A stretch of DNA of 64,000 bases from Coffea arabica (lineage: Eukaryota; Streptophyta; Magnoliopsida; Gentianales; Rubiaceae), in the NCBI RefSeq assembly GCF_036785885.1, contig NC_092323.1, positions 13,896,501-13,960,500 of the forward strand, read 5' to 3'. Both the position numbers and the translations under genes were made by a program. This document shows positions 35,393 through 49,065 of the stretch, one piece after another. Within the stretch, counting starts at the first letter, position 1, and each line of letters begins with the position of its first letter. The notes beneath the pieces are model-generated. The model did no database searches, was not told the origin of the DNA, and saw nothing but the letters and a program-made list of their open reading frames with translations.

Positions 35393-35540
35393 GGTTGTGT
35401 TTGGATTGCATTTTCCGTCATTTTTCATGGAAAAATTACTGTAGCGATTTGATATATGTGAAGGAAAAAGGTGATAGGGAAATGTGATCACGGAAAACGA
35501 TAATATTTTCCGACGAAAACCTTCAATCCAAGCAAGGCCC
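35393..35540. mobile_element. MITE, same family as 12502-12645
   Basis: Starts GTTGTGTTTGGATTGCATTT and ends TCAATCCAAGCAAGGCC, so its ends are inverted. The body is nearly identical to the copy at 12502-12645. Short CCTAG matches flank it, too short to call a target duplication. Confidence 0.65.
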
Positions 35541-36053
35541 TAGTCTTTGATACATCATCTCAAGATTAAAGTGATTTTCCCCTACTAACTTGTTTGTAAC
35601 CAATTACGTTGGCAAAAACTTAGTAATCAATTTTATTTTTTTTTTGTTTACGTTAATGGATTTTGTTTATGCAATTTCTTATTACTTGCCAAACCTGCCA
35701 CATCTTTTGATGCACCTTTATGATGTTATGCATGAGAATAGTCGGAACAACCAATTATTGTTAAAATTTGAATATAACCCGAGACTACGTTCCACAATTA
35801 ATCTACTTGCAAGTGAATACAGCTCATCCATCACATCAAATTCTACTAAAATTTGACAATTAATTTAATTCGTAATCACAGTCTAACGAAACCCTATATG
35901 GAACAGCCTTATAAAAGGCCAAAAAACAAGAGAAAAAATATAAAATATATTTATGAAAAGGTTGACAAAAAGAGTGCCTATATTGCAATATATTGCAAAA
36001 GGGCATCTAGTACTAGTTCTAATCTTCCTACATTAATATTGAATATATATGCA
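35541..36053. other. Intergenic, no gene seen
   Basis: Likely 3' flank of the HIPP gene. The plus-strand frame at 35590-35856 shows no recognisable domain. Confidence 0.5.
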
Positions 36054-36594
36054 TTACATAATGGAGCAAGCATTGGGATTCTCATCACTGAACATGGAGA
36101 TGTAAGGGTCTTGATCATATCTTGTTACTGTCCCGGTTGTTGGGTACTCCACCTTTCTGACATAGCCCGGAGGTGCTTTCTTGTCGTAAGATTGGACGGC
36201 ATACGGCTGAGCCACCAGGTTATATGGTACATATGGCCATATCTCCGCCTTCTTTCCTGTTGATTTAGCCTTTTTCAACACTTTGTTTGGTTCCACATAT
36301 CCTGTCACCGTTGCCTTCTGCAGTTTCCTGTTTATCTCCACAGTTTTAACTCCTGCAAATGGGAGAAGAATTTGTCAAAATCAAAATACGGTACAATTTT
36401 CTCCATCAAAGTGATCATTATGATGATATTTACGTACCACTTAATGAAGACAAAGCTTTTTTGACTTTAAGCTCGCATCCTTCACAGTCCATTCTGACTT
36501 TGAGCTCCACAGTTTGCATTTGTTTCTTCTTCTTGTGTTTATGGCCGCTGCTCACCATGTCAGAAAGGTACTCCAAAGTTCCACTAACACCCAT
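36054..36594 (-). CDS. Heavy metal-associated isoprenylated plant protein (HIPP)
   Basis: Two exons (36594-36438, 36352-36054) give 151 aa. I start at MGVSGTLEYLSDMVSS, because this N-terminus is typical of the HIPP20-27 group and the frame is open. The methionine at 36558 would trim 12 residues. The HMA domain (about residues 27-90) has the metal-binding MDCEGC motif (Cys-x-x-Cys) and the fold signature VKTVEINRKLQKATVTGYV. It is followed by PNKVLKKAKSTGKKAE and the proline/tyrosine-rich tail YDKKAPPGYVRKVE. The C-terminus CSIM is a farnesylation (CaaX) box, so the protein should be membrane- or partner-attached. HIPPs bind heavy metals and are linked to cadmium tolerance and stress responses. 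Intact; the exact paralogue number is not assigned. Confidence 0.92.
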
Positions 36595-37107
36595 ATTTTT
36601 TTGTTTTTTTTTGCAAGTCTAAAAGAAACTACTGGTTCTTATTAAGGTATGGTTTAGCTTTGGAAACAACGAAATGGTATGACAAAGGAAAATGGCTTGA
36701 TTTGGAAGAGGTATCATGCAAGAAAACTTGGGCGAAGAGACTCTGAATTTATAGTAAAAGATGGTTGAGATGGTACTTTAAGATTTGGAAGAAACTTCCC
36801 TCCAAGAAATGGATTCTTTCCTTGCCTTACAGCAAACAAAGGTAGTAAAAGGGGAAAAGGTTTCTAATTCTAAAGCTGCCCTTTCAAACTTTCTTTTACT
36901 TCCTTTGAGGCCTTTCTTTACACCGGCTTAGTTCAACTTATATAGGCCTTTTTTTCAAGAAATTCAAACTAAAGGAGAAAAACATGAAATCTTTTGAGTG
37001 GCCCCCATGAAGACAACACTAAAACACCTTGAGGTTTGAAAATGAAAAACCTATTCAATGCATATGCAATGTAGTACTAAAATATCTTGATGCCTAAATA
37101 TCATGTG
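36595..37107. other. Upstream region of the HIPP gene
   Basis: Contains the HIPP promoter. No other gene recognised. Confidence 0.45.
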
Positions 37108-37280
37108 TGTTTGGATTGAAATGTTTTGAAATAAAATAATTTATTTCACAAATTTTAATTACTTTTTTATCTTTTTAATCATTTTTTTATCTCACATACA
37201 CCATATTATAAAAAAGTGTTACAGTAATTATCTCAAATAAATCACTTGAAATTGAATATTCAAAATAAATGATTAGGCTT
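37108..37280. mobile_element. MITE-like element
   Basis: Starts GTGTGTTTGGATTGAAATG. It holds the reverse of the block seen at 11029-11150, including 'ttttttatctcacatacacc' and 'gtgttacagtaatta'. The right end is less clear, and no target duplication was found. Confidence 0.4.
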
Positions 37281-38284
37281 GTTGTACAATATATTGTTAT
37301 TTTACTAGTGTACTATGAAATTCATGGTTGATTATGAAGTAGTGTCTATATATAAATGTGGTATCGATATCTTTTCAAGTATAAAAAGTTAAAAAAAATA
37401 AGAAAATTATATTAACGACTGAAAATCATGTATCTTGGAAAATTGAATAGATAATTTAACATCCAAAAGAAAAACCTCTGCTATTCTTTTTATTTTAATT
37501 TCTTTTTGGGGATTGGTTGGTGTATGGTAACACTAGACTAGACTCATTTTACGTAAGGGGGAAGAAAATTGGAAAAGATGGGGCAGAAAAAGTATATATA
37601 AAAAAAGCAAATTTCTAACTGTGGGTGCTGTTAAAATATGGGCCAAAAACAGGGGGGAAACTGGAAAGGGGTAATAAGCAAATTTCAAATGACAAAAAGG
37701 AGACTGGCCCAATTATTGCAAAGAATAACACCAATAATAGAGAGAGAGTAGTTGCCACGTTTCGAGGTTTCTAGCTACCACGTGTCCCACTGGTGATGAT
37801 CACAGATCTTGAGGGGAATCGGACGGTGGAGATGAAAGAGGTGGGAGCTCAAAGCTGGCTCCCTCTCAAGGAGTTGTTGTTTGCAATTGCATCCTATCAT
37901 GTCGCCTTGTGAGTTGTTTATGAGTTTGATTTGGTCCCAGGGCGCGTATATGATAATGAGATATATTTGGGTCAAAAGTTCATCTTTGAGACTGATTTTT
38001 TTTTTTTGAAAAAAAAATACCCTCCTTTGAAGATTTTACTCTTTTTTTTTTCCCTTTTTTGCATTTTTGTTGGGCATGAAAGCACACTATTAATACCACT
38101 GAGTACTCCTGAGCTTAGACATATAAGAAACTTGAGAAAATAATCATTTACAGAAATGTACTTGTCAAATTGCAATCCCAAAAGTTAATATGATAATCAA
38201 ATACTTGTGTGTTCAACCCTGTACGACTCATATTCGAAATTTGAATGAGAAGAATAGTGGTGCCTAATCTGCAAAGAATTCATA
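37281..38284. other. Intergenic, no gene seen
   Basis: AT-rich, with several homopolymer runs. Nothing recognised. Confidence 0.5.
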
Positions 38285-38715
38285 GGCTATTTGCATAAGT
38301 TAGCTCAATTAGTAAGAACGTGCTATTTTTTCATAATCATAGAAAGTTGTGTATTCAAAATTCACTATTAATATGAGAATTGTCTTGATAAGCGATTTAT
38401 AAGGACTCTCTGAGTAATTTATGGTTCTAAAGATATATTTTAACTTGTGATGGTGACGGATTCGAAGCCACTCAAAAATTTTTCTTATTAAAAAAAATTT
38501 AGAGTACATTATAATAGATCCTCCGTAGAAAATCGTGTATTCAAATCTCGCTATCGATATGAGAACTGTACGTATTGATGAATGATCTATAAGAACTCTG
38601 TAAGTAATTTATGATTTTGAAAACATACCTTAACCTGTGAGAGTGATGGGATCTGAAGCCACTTAAATTTTTTCTTATTAAAAAGATTTAGAGGGTGCAA
38701 TAGTAGACCCGTATG
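38285..38715 (+). mobile_element. tRNA-related SINE-like sequence with duplicated body
   Basis: TAGCTCAATTAGTAAGAACG near 38301 resembles a tRNA A-box, and GTGTATTCAAAATTC near 38348 resembles a B-box. The following about 180 bp occurs twice in tandem (about 38338-38517 and 38522-38702), each copy with 'tgtattcaaa', 'aagtaatttatg', 'gaagccact' and 'tttcttattaaaaa' blocks. The pattern suggests a SINE that was tandemly duplicated. Boundaries are approximate. Confidence 0.4.
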
Positions 38716-41103
38716 ATATTTGAGGTAGTTGTTATAAAAAAGTCATAAAAATACATCTCATGATCTAGGCTAGAACGTTTGTTTAAAAAAAAAAAAAGAC
38801 CTAGGCTAGAAGGCTACAACCAATTATATTGAATCACTTGTCTTAGCCTTTCATGTTCATTGTGTAATCAAGAAGAAACCCCGCCGCGTTCTGGCTGCCA
38901 TGGTACACAGCTGGAATAAGGCTGGCCGGAATGCACGAGAGCCCAACCACCTCCATGTTCGAGCCTGAAGAAGCTTCTCTGTTCCTAGCTCAGAATGCCA
39001 TCTTTCAACTCTAAATTCCTTCTAAGAATATAAAATCTTTTTTCTGCTGCATTATTTTTTATGCTAATGAAAAGTTGCAGTACTATGTTATAGAAGGGGT
39101 CCATGAATTGTCTCCTAACAACAGCATATCAGAATCTTGTTGAGGAAAATTCATGGACACAACACCAGAGGTCTAGCTATGATTGTCCATGTTTTTAAAT
39201 TGTAAAAGACTTCAAAAATATTGAATTGTAGAAAGGCTGCTTTTTGTTCCTTAGAGTTTGAATTTAAAATTGAAACTGGTCTCCAATTGCAAAATCTTTT
39301 TTCTTCATGGGTTATGGAATTGAACACATGGAATTCGAGTCACTTAAAATGTTAAAAGAGGTTCGGTTACTACAACTATTTTCAAGTTCGAATGAAGTAC
39401 ATAAACTTCAAATATAGTACACATGATTCTAATTTTGTTCCCAAACATTGTAATTCAAGAAACTAGGAATCATGATTCTAGAGATTTTTAGTTCTAATTT
39501 GATCCCAATAAAAGGAAATACTTCGTATATATGGACAATAAAAAAAGGGTTTGATATATAGCATTGGCATACCTATTAGCACAATACTTCCAAACAAACT
39601 AAAAAAGGATCAATTATTTGGGTTGGTGGAAATGATTGCGTCTTGTTAAATCTTGTGGTGCACCCTTTTTGCCCAACTGCTTTTCTTGGCATGGAAACGT
39701 ACAGCTACTTAACATTTTCTTTTAGAGTTAGTCAAATAATGAATAACAAATAATGCTAAACGTACAAAGAAAATGACTAGATCCTTCAAACAAATACTTT
39801 ATGCGCATTTAAATGCCCAAAAAGGTTGATTAGGGCTGTCTTCAAGTACTAGTACTATTTATTTTGCTTGACCCTACCATTGAATGGAAACAATTTAATT
39901 TTGTAGTAATTTGAAAACATTCAAAAGGGCTGTGGGCTAACCAACTGACATTCTACTCGATTCTGCAGAAACCTTGTCCTTGTTCGAGGAGTGGAAATTG
40001 TTTGTGTTGCATTATTGTTGAAACTATTGAAATATCTTCTCGCCCCTCAGTCTTATCATTCAGCTGCAATGATCAGGTAGCTTAGAGATTAAAGACAAAA
40101 GTTCAAAGAAAAATGTTTCTTGCAACCGTACAGTACATGATTTCACTCCCTTTTCTCTTTTAAAGAGAATTAACAGTGGTTCTTCACTTATTTTCCTTGA
40201 CGTTTCGAAATTGTGACCTGTCAGTTACAGGTGAAACGTCTTACCAACTAGGTTGCGCTTTATTTCCAATACATGATTTTACTTGTTATAACATATACAA
40301 GAATTAGTGTTTCAGTCAAAAAGACGAATGGATCAATAATCTAATGGTATTCTAATACTAATTCATCGAGGGACTATGGTTATTGCTTGATTAGATGTTA
40401 GAACACATACGGCATGACTCTAAATTAAGTAGAGTTAGGGAGGCCTAAAACATGAATTTATACTTTTTAAAGAGCTACAATCGTCGTACTACATGTACTT
40501 AATATAGAAGCTTCAGTATCAATCTTAATCACCATTTTCAATTGAGTAGCTAAGAAAGCAGGCAACAAGGAAGGTCTGCTTTCCTTTTCCTCAATGGAAC
40601 CTCGTTCCTAAAGGGCCAAAAGAGTAAAGCAAAGCACGATCTTCTATTCTTCCTCTTTACTTTTTCCACATAACAAAACGAGCAGCTTTATTGGGGCATG
40701 CACGAATGAGAGAGATCTAAAAGCCAATCCATCATGCATATGGTAGACCTTAGAAACTAGTAGAATAATTCTACACCTTCTTGCTTCTTTTCTTGATTGT
40801 CTTGTTGTGCATGTGTATTTCACAACCCGTCAGTCCCAAACCCCACCTCATTGCCCAACAGAAAAGAGAAAACTCCACAATCTTCCCACTTGAATTATTG
40901 GAGATCTTTGAGTTGCCAGCTTCGGCCATGGCCAAAAAGAAGAGCACATGCAGATTGCTGATCAGTGCACAGGTGTAATTCACAGTGGCTAAATACTTGA
41001 TTGTTTATACTTTATGTTTGAAGGACTAAGTACCATCTGTACCACAAACGTACCCTTCATGGCTTCAGCTTTTTAGGATACCTGTCCTATTATTATTGTT
41101 ATT
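38716..41103. other. Intergenic, no gene seen
   Basis: AT-rich sequence. Overlapping frames on both strands at 40771-40983 have no identifiable domain and are not called. Confidence 0.5.
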
Positions 41104-41171
41104 AGCTGCTTCAGCATTTGGACTTTCTAAAATTGGGAGCTGCTTCAGCATTTGGACTTTCTACAATTGGG
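41104..41171. repeat. Tandem duplication of 34 bp
   Basis: Two adjacent 34-base units (41104-41137, 41138-41171), each starting AGCTGCTTCAGCATTTGGAC, differ at one position. This looks like a recent slippage or repair event. Confidence 0.9.
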
Positions 41172-42679
41172 GCTTTTGCCAGTTTCTAGGTCACTTTGCC
41201 TGGGTAGAGTAAATGTGAATGAAGAAATAATACATGAGAATTGGCTAGGCCTAGAGTTTTGTACATATGGTTCAACTTAAATCAATCAAGAAATTGAATT
41301 AGTAGTTCAACCTCAATGACGAGCCAATAAACTTCGGTTAAACAAAAAACAAAAAGACCATTTCGTTTGTCACGCTGATAATCCCTGCTGCAAAATGCCG
41401 TCCTAATTTGATTGCAGCTAGTTCTAGTTCTAAAACACCAGCAATACTACTAGCTACAATACAATATGGCTGGCTTTTCTCATGTTTTCTATGAGGAAAT
41501 AAGAGTGTTAATTGTTACAAGAGGGATGAATAGAGGATGCACTTGAAAAATCCATCACTTAGTTTGTGGAGTAGACATTTTCTGGACTCCCAATTATTTC
41601 GTTGCTGCCCGTTTTAGATAATTTTGTGTTTGGCATCAGCATCATCGCTATGAAATTCATTATACCTAATTACCAATTAGAGGGAGGACAGCTTCCAAAT
41701 CCACTCAAAAAACAGACAAGTTTTGTAATGCACAAATAGTTGTGTATTATTCATGGTAGTTCATTTATTCTCGTCATGGATAAGAACTCTTATAATACAC
41801 TGTAGTATATTGCAATTGCATCCAGAGGCTAATTAATCCTAAAAATTATGGAGACAAACTGCGCATTAAGTATTCAGTGTGGTCAAGTCCATCATTCATC
41901 ATTGCTCAAGTAGGTTTTGAGTTTGGTTTATATATACAAACAAATCTTCAATCTTATTCATGAAGCATCACAACAATAAAAATGGCAAACAGTAAGTGGT
42001 ATTCCAAGTTTGTTGTTAGCATGTCCGTTTCAACATCATCCCACAATCCAGGCTGTCTTTTTGGACTAATAGGCAGTGTTTGTAGAATTATATGATTTCT
42101 TCAGTAGAAACAGATGCAGCCTTAATCAACCTTCTTCAATAATGGAATCTTCATCAAGAGTCCTGAACATCTGGAGCTTCAATTATTTCCGGGTTCTAAA
42201 CACAGGAAGATACTACTGTCTATTAACTATTATGAACAAAATCATAAGCAAAGAAATCCATCTTAAAGACTTTCTGAATCAAAACTTGCATTAAAAATCT
42301 CAAAATAAGTGCCAAGAGACCCAATGGGCACTCAAACCAGTGCACCACAGAGAACAATATCCAAAAGGACAAAGAGTCATTTATTGCATTTTCATAAGCT
42401 CCATAGGCAAAACACAAGCGAAAAGATTACAAGGACAATGGCAGCTTCACATGCACTATACTTATAGAAGAAAATAATTACATATGTCAATAACTAAAGC
42501 TATGAGATGACCAAAAAGGAGGGAAATGAAACAAAACTTCATTTACCTGTAATCCCCATGCTATCTGACAAAAAAAGGGGGGGAAAATGACGCAGCAGAG
42601 GTGTAAATATCTGCTATAAACTAGATTTATATATAAGGTTATGAGATTGGATAGATAGATATACAAGGGTATGCTGTAA
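41172..42679. other. Intergenic, 3' flank of the aspartic protease gene
   Basis: No gene recognised. The last part probably holds the protease 3' UTR. Confidence 0.5.
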
Positions 42680-45600
42680 TCAACAGTAGAAGGCTAGGAA
42701 TATATATGCTGCTGGCCAAAAAATTAACATCATCTCTGATATGTAGAACTGTCCCGGAACCAGAAACACTGATGTAGCTGTTGACTTCGAGGGTGCCCTT
42801 CCAGCCTCGGCAGGAGCAACTGCTCGGCCGTTGGGCTTGCTTTGCTGTTGAGTCGTTGGCAAGGGTTTGGGAGAGGCACTGCCAGATGGTGTCATTGGCA
42901 TGCCCTTCTCATCAGTCAAATCTTCACCTGATGACATTCAGAAGCTTAAGATTCAGATGAAGCAATTATCTTTTTCATTTCTAATCCAATTGCTTTTATA
43001 GTAGCATGCATTAGCATTAACATGAAAAGATAAATTATTTCCAATAACCTATAACTAGTGCAAATTTTCATTACACTGCATGCACTAAATGAAGCAAAAT
43101 GTGGAAAAACACAAAAGAAACAATACAATGGCAAAAGCACAAAATATCAACCTGGGAGACCCAAACAGTTATTTAAAGAAAAAATACAAAAGAAAAAAGG
43201 CATGAAGAACAACATGATTAGCCAGCCAGAAGTATATGCTGACGGTTGGCTATAGTGCTATTTTCTAGCCAAACAGCTATACGAAAAACCTCTGCATGAA
43301 CAGAAATTTTTTTTTTAAGTGACAGTCTTTGAAGTTCAATAACTGTTGAGTTAATTGCTTGGATAAAGGAAAAACAAACAAAATTAGAAGACTTGGCAGC
43401 AAAGTGAAAATCAAATAGCTTGCCGTGTAAACTCAGAGGCATAGCATACTTGGTAAGGTGCACTATAAACACAAAATGTAGCTAAAAATATGGAGTAGAC
43501 GTATATGCACTCACAATTAGAATGTGACCACCCAAGCTTCATGTTTTCCCTATCAAATACCATCCGATATCCGATGAAGAAGTTCTCTGCAAAAGTTCAT
43601 TTAATGATATGATGAGAAATCAATACAAAAGATTCCATGTTACTTTCAATTTTCTGGACAGTTTTCTTCCTAACTACTATTATTAGACTAGACTCTACAG
43701 AAGACTGCAAACTATTGGATGTGCTGTCTGCTTACGTCCAATTGTTCCAATATCTCCATTTGTCGGTTGTATTGCTAAACAAAACCCAACTGCACCCTGT
43801 ACCAAAGAAGCAACAAAATTTGAATTAATCGAAGAACAATGATAGAAAAGCTGAGTTCCATCTTAAGCTCCCATTGACAAGAAGAAATGACATTTGACCA
43901 CACCACATACATTCCACTGTGACATATAATAAGAAAAATGACATAGCAATGCCATCAGTCCAGTTTCTACTCCCCACTTCAACAAATTCTCTGCATAGCA
44001 GTATGGTCCAGTGTCCAGGCAAGAGAGAATTGAAAGCCATCATTATCCAAGAAGATAGATAAGAAAAGAGATTTTCTTGGTAAATATACAATTGGTTACC
44101 ATATCTGCAAAGTGAAATACAAATGTTCTAACTAAAGAGAACATGAATTCTTGAGCAATACAATTGATGAATGATCCTGAGGCGTTATTTGGAAGAAAAT
44201 CTAGCCCAGGTTAGAAATTTTTTTTCCCCAATGAAAAATCTAGCTCAGTGTATACACTCAAAGAAATGCGTTTTTCTACTAACCATTGAAAGCCAATGTG
44301 GAAAGTGGGCTGGAAGGGGGATGGGTGAGAGGGGAAAGATGTACAGGACATAATAATGGCCCACAAAATTAAACCAATAAGTAAATATGTAAGAAAAAAA
44401 ATCTTAGCACTGACCTGGCTGCCATAGATCGCAAATACCGGATTCATGACCACAAAACTGTTGTTTGCAGAAAACTTCAGAGATAGAGAAGGTGTCTTAG
44501 GCAACTCTTCAGAACTGTTTACCACAAAATGGTAAATGTAGAGCATGAATGGATACAAGAAATTCAAGAAACACTAAACTTTCTTTTGATATATGATGAT
44601 GATAATACATATGTGTAGCAATTCATGAAGATGGTACTCATCTAATGCCAATACCTGAACTTATAGCAATACTGCCATTGATCTCCTTCGAAGCTGAATT
44701 TTGTAGCATTTATTTGTCTATCAAACTATAACCAAAAAGGAGCAATTAATGATTTGCTGAATTAGAAAAACAGAGGACGGACTGTACAGCAGAGAGTCTA
44801 CCTCCCCAGCAAGTTTTTGATAGACAGCATCTGGGAGAAAAGTAAATGATGTCCCACTATCAACCAGGGCTTTGAAGTTTGTCTTCTCAAGACAATAACC
44901 TTCAACACAAGAAGTCTCCACTCCGACTATGTAGGCACTATATCCAATAAAAGTCAAGGATTAAGTGTAATGGATGAGAATGATGGAATACGTCAGTAAA
45001 GGCAAATAATAAACATCAAATATGTTGTTCATGAACAACCCCAAAAAGGAAGGGGTGTTAATAGCCATAAGACATAGATTGCATACTTTATGTCATCAAA
45101 AGGTAGGAAGGGGGTAGTGTGTTGGCTAGGTATTCCCTGATCGCCAAAAAATATTCTCCCCGTGTCCTCCTTCAAACAGAGAGAGAAAGAATTCCGACTG
45201 AACCCTGCTTTTGAAAGAAAACTTGGTACTGAAATATTTCCAAGTCCGAGACCCATAAGACCATCAGGCGCAACTCCACTTAGGTAGATACCACTTTGCT
45301 TGCTACCACATCTAAAATAGTAAAGAAGATAAAGCAGCTTTATTGGATAATAGAAGAAAAATAACGAAAATTGTACAGAAATTCCTATTGAAATTCTAAG
45401 TACTAGGGATACAGGACACACCCTAACATTATTGGAGCTCGCACAAACTTTTTGGATGCAGCAGTGCCTCCTGAAGCGAGATGCAAAATGTCTTCAATAA
45501 GTAGCCCAGAAGTAGATGTATCAGCTGTATCATAGTTAACTCTATATGGACATGGATCCTTTGGACTTTTGCAACTTGAACCGCCTTCACATAAATGATG

Positions 45601-48054
45601 GCTGCAAGGCACTACCTTGCTTGTATTTGAATCAGAGGGATTGTACTCACTTAAATCCTTACCCTGCATTATAGATGCCCCAAATACCAGGGAGCACCTG
45701 CCAATCAATCATTGGAAATAAGTGCTAAAACTGTAACTAAAACTATTAAAATTCCGCAGCTACCTTGAGAGGCTATGGAATATGGACATCTATATTTGTA
45801 TGATAACACAACATATCTTGTCTAGATGTGCATATGCAGATAGGTCAACCACTTGCAAGAGGCAAGAAATATACTTCCTTGTCATATTGGGAAGACGAGA
45901 CTAGGAACTATAGGAAACAAAGAACATATTACAAGATATGTTGACAAAAGATCATATACGACAACCCCAGAATACAGGAAGGAAAAAAACGAAAGAGAAG
46001 TAAATAATACATAAAAGACCTTAAAAAGGAACTATACTGACACAAAAGCATAAGGGACCAAAAGTAAAATAAAAAAAATCAATACAAAAGTTCCTTCACA
46101 AACCTTACAGCTCCTGTAAATAAGAACACGAGATTAAAAGAGAAAGGAGAGATGCCACACGTGAAGTTCAAATAGGAGTCGTAGATCCCAAATATTGAAA
46201 ATCAGCTAAACAAATATCAAGGAAAATGATAAAATATGTGTGCCTACTTGAAAGCTAAAATTGATACGTCTAATGAGATGACCTTCACTAGAGATGCATT
46301 ATGACTTAAAGACAGGAAGGAAAGTAGAAAAAAGGGGAGAGATTAAGATGTACCTAAAGTTCTATAACCCACTATAGGAAATAGAAATTTATAAGAGCAC
46401 TAGTAAGACATGCTCTTTTCCTATCTCCACCAAAATTTGCAAATCTAGGTGATCCAAACCTTTGTATTAATTAGGAATAAAATGGTCTATTTAGGAATCA
46501 AAGTGTGTGTACCAGATATATACCGTTCCTAATAAAGACCATCTCAGCATTACTATGTTAGTACCACAAAAATGAGTAGTTTAAATTCAAAAATTAAAAA
46601 GGTCGATAATAGAGATGAAAACAGCGCTGAGAGTATAGCAAAGCTTAATACAAGAGACAATACTCAAATTAACTCAGAAGGCATGAAAGTATGACAGAAG
46701 AGTAATGGCCTGCATACCAGATTGCTGTAGTAGCTTGCAGATAATGGAGCACATTGCATGCAATCACAAGGAACCCAAAGTAGGTCACTTCCAGTATCAA
46801 GTGCAACAAGAAAGGAAACATTTGGTGTGCCTATATCTATCCAGGTGTAATGCAACCTGTTTAAACAAGATTTAAAAAAAAAAAAATCAGACGAGGGTTT
46901 TCCATGAGAAATAACTAATCTAGGCAACAACTAATAGAATTAACATGTAAGCAGCTTGCATGACGTATAATTTCACCCAACAATCCAATGACAGCACCAT
47001 CAGCAAATATATAATTATGCATTTTATTAAAGTCTTCCATTCTCACGAAAGATTATATTCATTCAAAAAGTAGTAAGAAAATCATTATCCTGACACTGTA
47101 AAAAAGTTCAAGCACTATAATTGACAATATTCTGGAAAACCTCCTCGGAAACCATCTTAGAAAACTCAATCCCACGAACCAAGATCATCAGACAGACCAT
47201 CTAAATTTCACCAGTCAAAAATACGAGGCAAATGATACATTTCCATGAATCTCTCCAATCAATTTCTCATTGCATGTTAAAACATAATCGCAATAGCCCT
47301 TCATTTCCCACCACTTTCTAGGACTAATAAACTAGAACCAAGTACATATTCTGACATTCTCAACTTGTTCCTAAATTTCCTGAAACCCTTATCAAAATAT
47401 TGACTTTCTCGTGGACCAGTTAACTAGAATAATCTGTCATTCTCAACTTACTCTTAAATTTCCCAAAACCCTTATCAAATGATTGACTTTTGTAAAACAA
47501 TTATCCCATTTATCACGATTACAAATTTTCCACTTAAAAAACACCCAAAACCACCAAGACTCAGTCCAAAGTCATTGACTCCTTTTCCCAACCACCTGGC
47601 CCCCTCTTCCCTTCAAATAATACGTTACAAGGCTGAACCCACATTGACTATGCTTTCCTTTTCTTTTATATATATATGGATGCAAAAAAAAAATATTTAA
47701 AAAAAAAGAGGCAAATTTATCTGACCATCCGTAGTCATCGCCGGTGGAAAGAGTAGTGCTTCCTTGAGAAGGAAACAGATAATCAAACTGCGGCCCCAAC
47801 TTCACCTTCTGCCGCTGCAAATCACTGCTGAGCAACCTCCTATAGTACTCGGAGCTCCATTTCCTCGGAAAACGGGCCACCTCTCCCCCACTTCTGGAAA
47901 CACTAACAGCCTTCAGCTCGTCAGAAAACCTATGCATTAGCTTACTAGAAAACAACTCCACCGCCACCGCACCACCACCATTCTCTATCCCCACCACCGC
48001 CACCATCACCAACAATGGCAGCGCCAGTACACCCGACATTGTTGTTACACCCAT
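42680..48054 (-). CDS. GPI-type aspartic protease (aspartic proteinase-like protein 1 family, pepsin clan A1)
   Basis: Ten exons give 540 aa: 48054-47726, 46856-46718, 45663-45422, 45311-45087, 44937-44802, 44725-44655, 44514-44415, 43796-43736, 43586-43515, 42927-42680. All junctions are GT..AG with matching phases. A signal peptide (about residues 1-32, LALPLLVMVAVVGI) precedes a short propeptide. Catalytic motifs are DTGSDLLW in exon 2 and DSGTSFTF in exon 5. Plant-type cysteine clusters follow (CDCMQC, CSHHLCEGGSSC). After the fold ends (FDRENMKLGWSHSNC), a Ser/Pro/Ala-rich linker leads to a hydrophobic C-terminal tail (MMLIFWPAAYIFLAF), as in GPI-anchored members such as Arabidopsis At5g10080. 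It would cleave proteins at the cell surface. No disruption seen; the physiological substrate is unknown. Confidence 0.92.
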
Positions 48055-48655
48055 TTCTCAGCCCAAAATTTGCTCTATTTTCTGCAGAAAGTAAAGGGCT
48101 TTCAAGGACTATGGAGAAAGATCTAGGGCTTGGGCATGTAGGCAGGAAAATGCAGGTATATAAAGAGGTTGGTGAGAGTAAAAGGGTTGCTAGGAGCTAA
48201 AATGCACCGAAAGAAATAAAGGGCTAGAAGCTAAAATCTGCCGAGAAAGTGTAACTTTTCAAGTGAGTGCTGACGAAAGGGGAGAAAAAGGAAGACACAG
48301 ACAAATGGTGCCGGCAGGGAGGAAGACGGATCTGTGGAAATAGTAGTCATTTTGATAAGCCTGATGATTCTATGATTTCTATCCGATGAGAGCGTCTTTT
48401 CGAGCCGGGCCAGGCCGGGCCAAGTTCAGCGTATTTGATAAGGACGTGGAATTGGATTTGTACTACGAGATTTGGGCTTCACAGCGAGCACAAATTCGAA
48501 CGGTCTGAGATTTGCAGAGGCTCAACTATGTAAAAGCCCTTCCTGTTGTAATTATTGGTAAACTATTTTACATTACTAAACCCTATGATTGAAGTAAATT
48601 GTTTCTGATTGACGAATACCTTTGTAGTTGCTCTGTAACGATCAGGAGGTTCTCT
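48055..48655. other. Upstream region of the aspartic protease gene
   Basis: Contains the protease promoter and 5' UTR. Short GC-rich motif 'gagccgggccaggccgggcc' near 48399. No other gene recognised. Confidence 0.45.
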
Positions 48656-49065
48656 AGTGACAATGATCGAGCTACTCGAGTGCTTGCTCAGTGAGTCGAG
48701 ATTGATCAAAATTCGAGTTCATTATCAAATCAAATTCGAGCCCTTAAATTTTCAGCTAGAAAAGCTATCAAGCTTTTCGACTTTTATATATACTACCTGT
48801 AATCTTAAGATAAATTATATGTCTTACCATTTAAACTCGAGCAGTTCAAGTTTAACTTCGATATCAATTTGCTTTTATCTTGAGTTTGATCTTGATCTCG
48901 AGTTTCTTATATTTTTTATACAAGTTGAACTTGAACTCCGAAGTTAAAGATTCGTCGAATTTGAATTCAAGTAATTTACTTACAAGCTTGAGTTTGAGCT
49001 CACGTAATTTACTTTCGAACTCAAACACAAGTACATCAATATTTGTGTTCGACTCAACTCGTTGG
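48656..49065. repeat. Degenerate TCGAG/TTGAA-rich repeat region
   Basis: Short variants of 'actcgag', 'cgagtttga' and 'cttgaactc' recur more than ten times in about 400 bp. This is the pattern of degraded repetitive plant DNA, perhaps an old DNA transposon. No boundary or coding capacity is visible. Confidence 0.4.

Noticed and set aside
35590-36263. Two plus-strand frames next to the HIPP gene
   Set aside because: The second is antisense to HIPP exon 2, whose domain match is clear; the first has no features.
40771-40983. Overlapping frames on both strands
   Set aside because: Neither has a recognisable family, and the two overlap antisense, as expected by chance in this composition.
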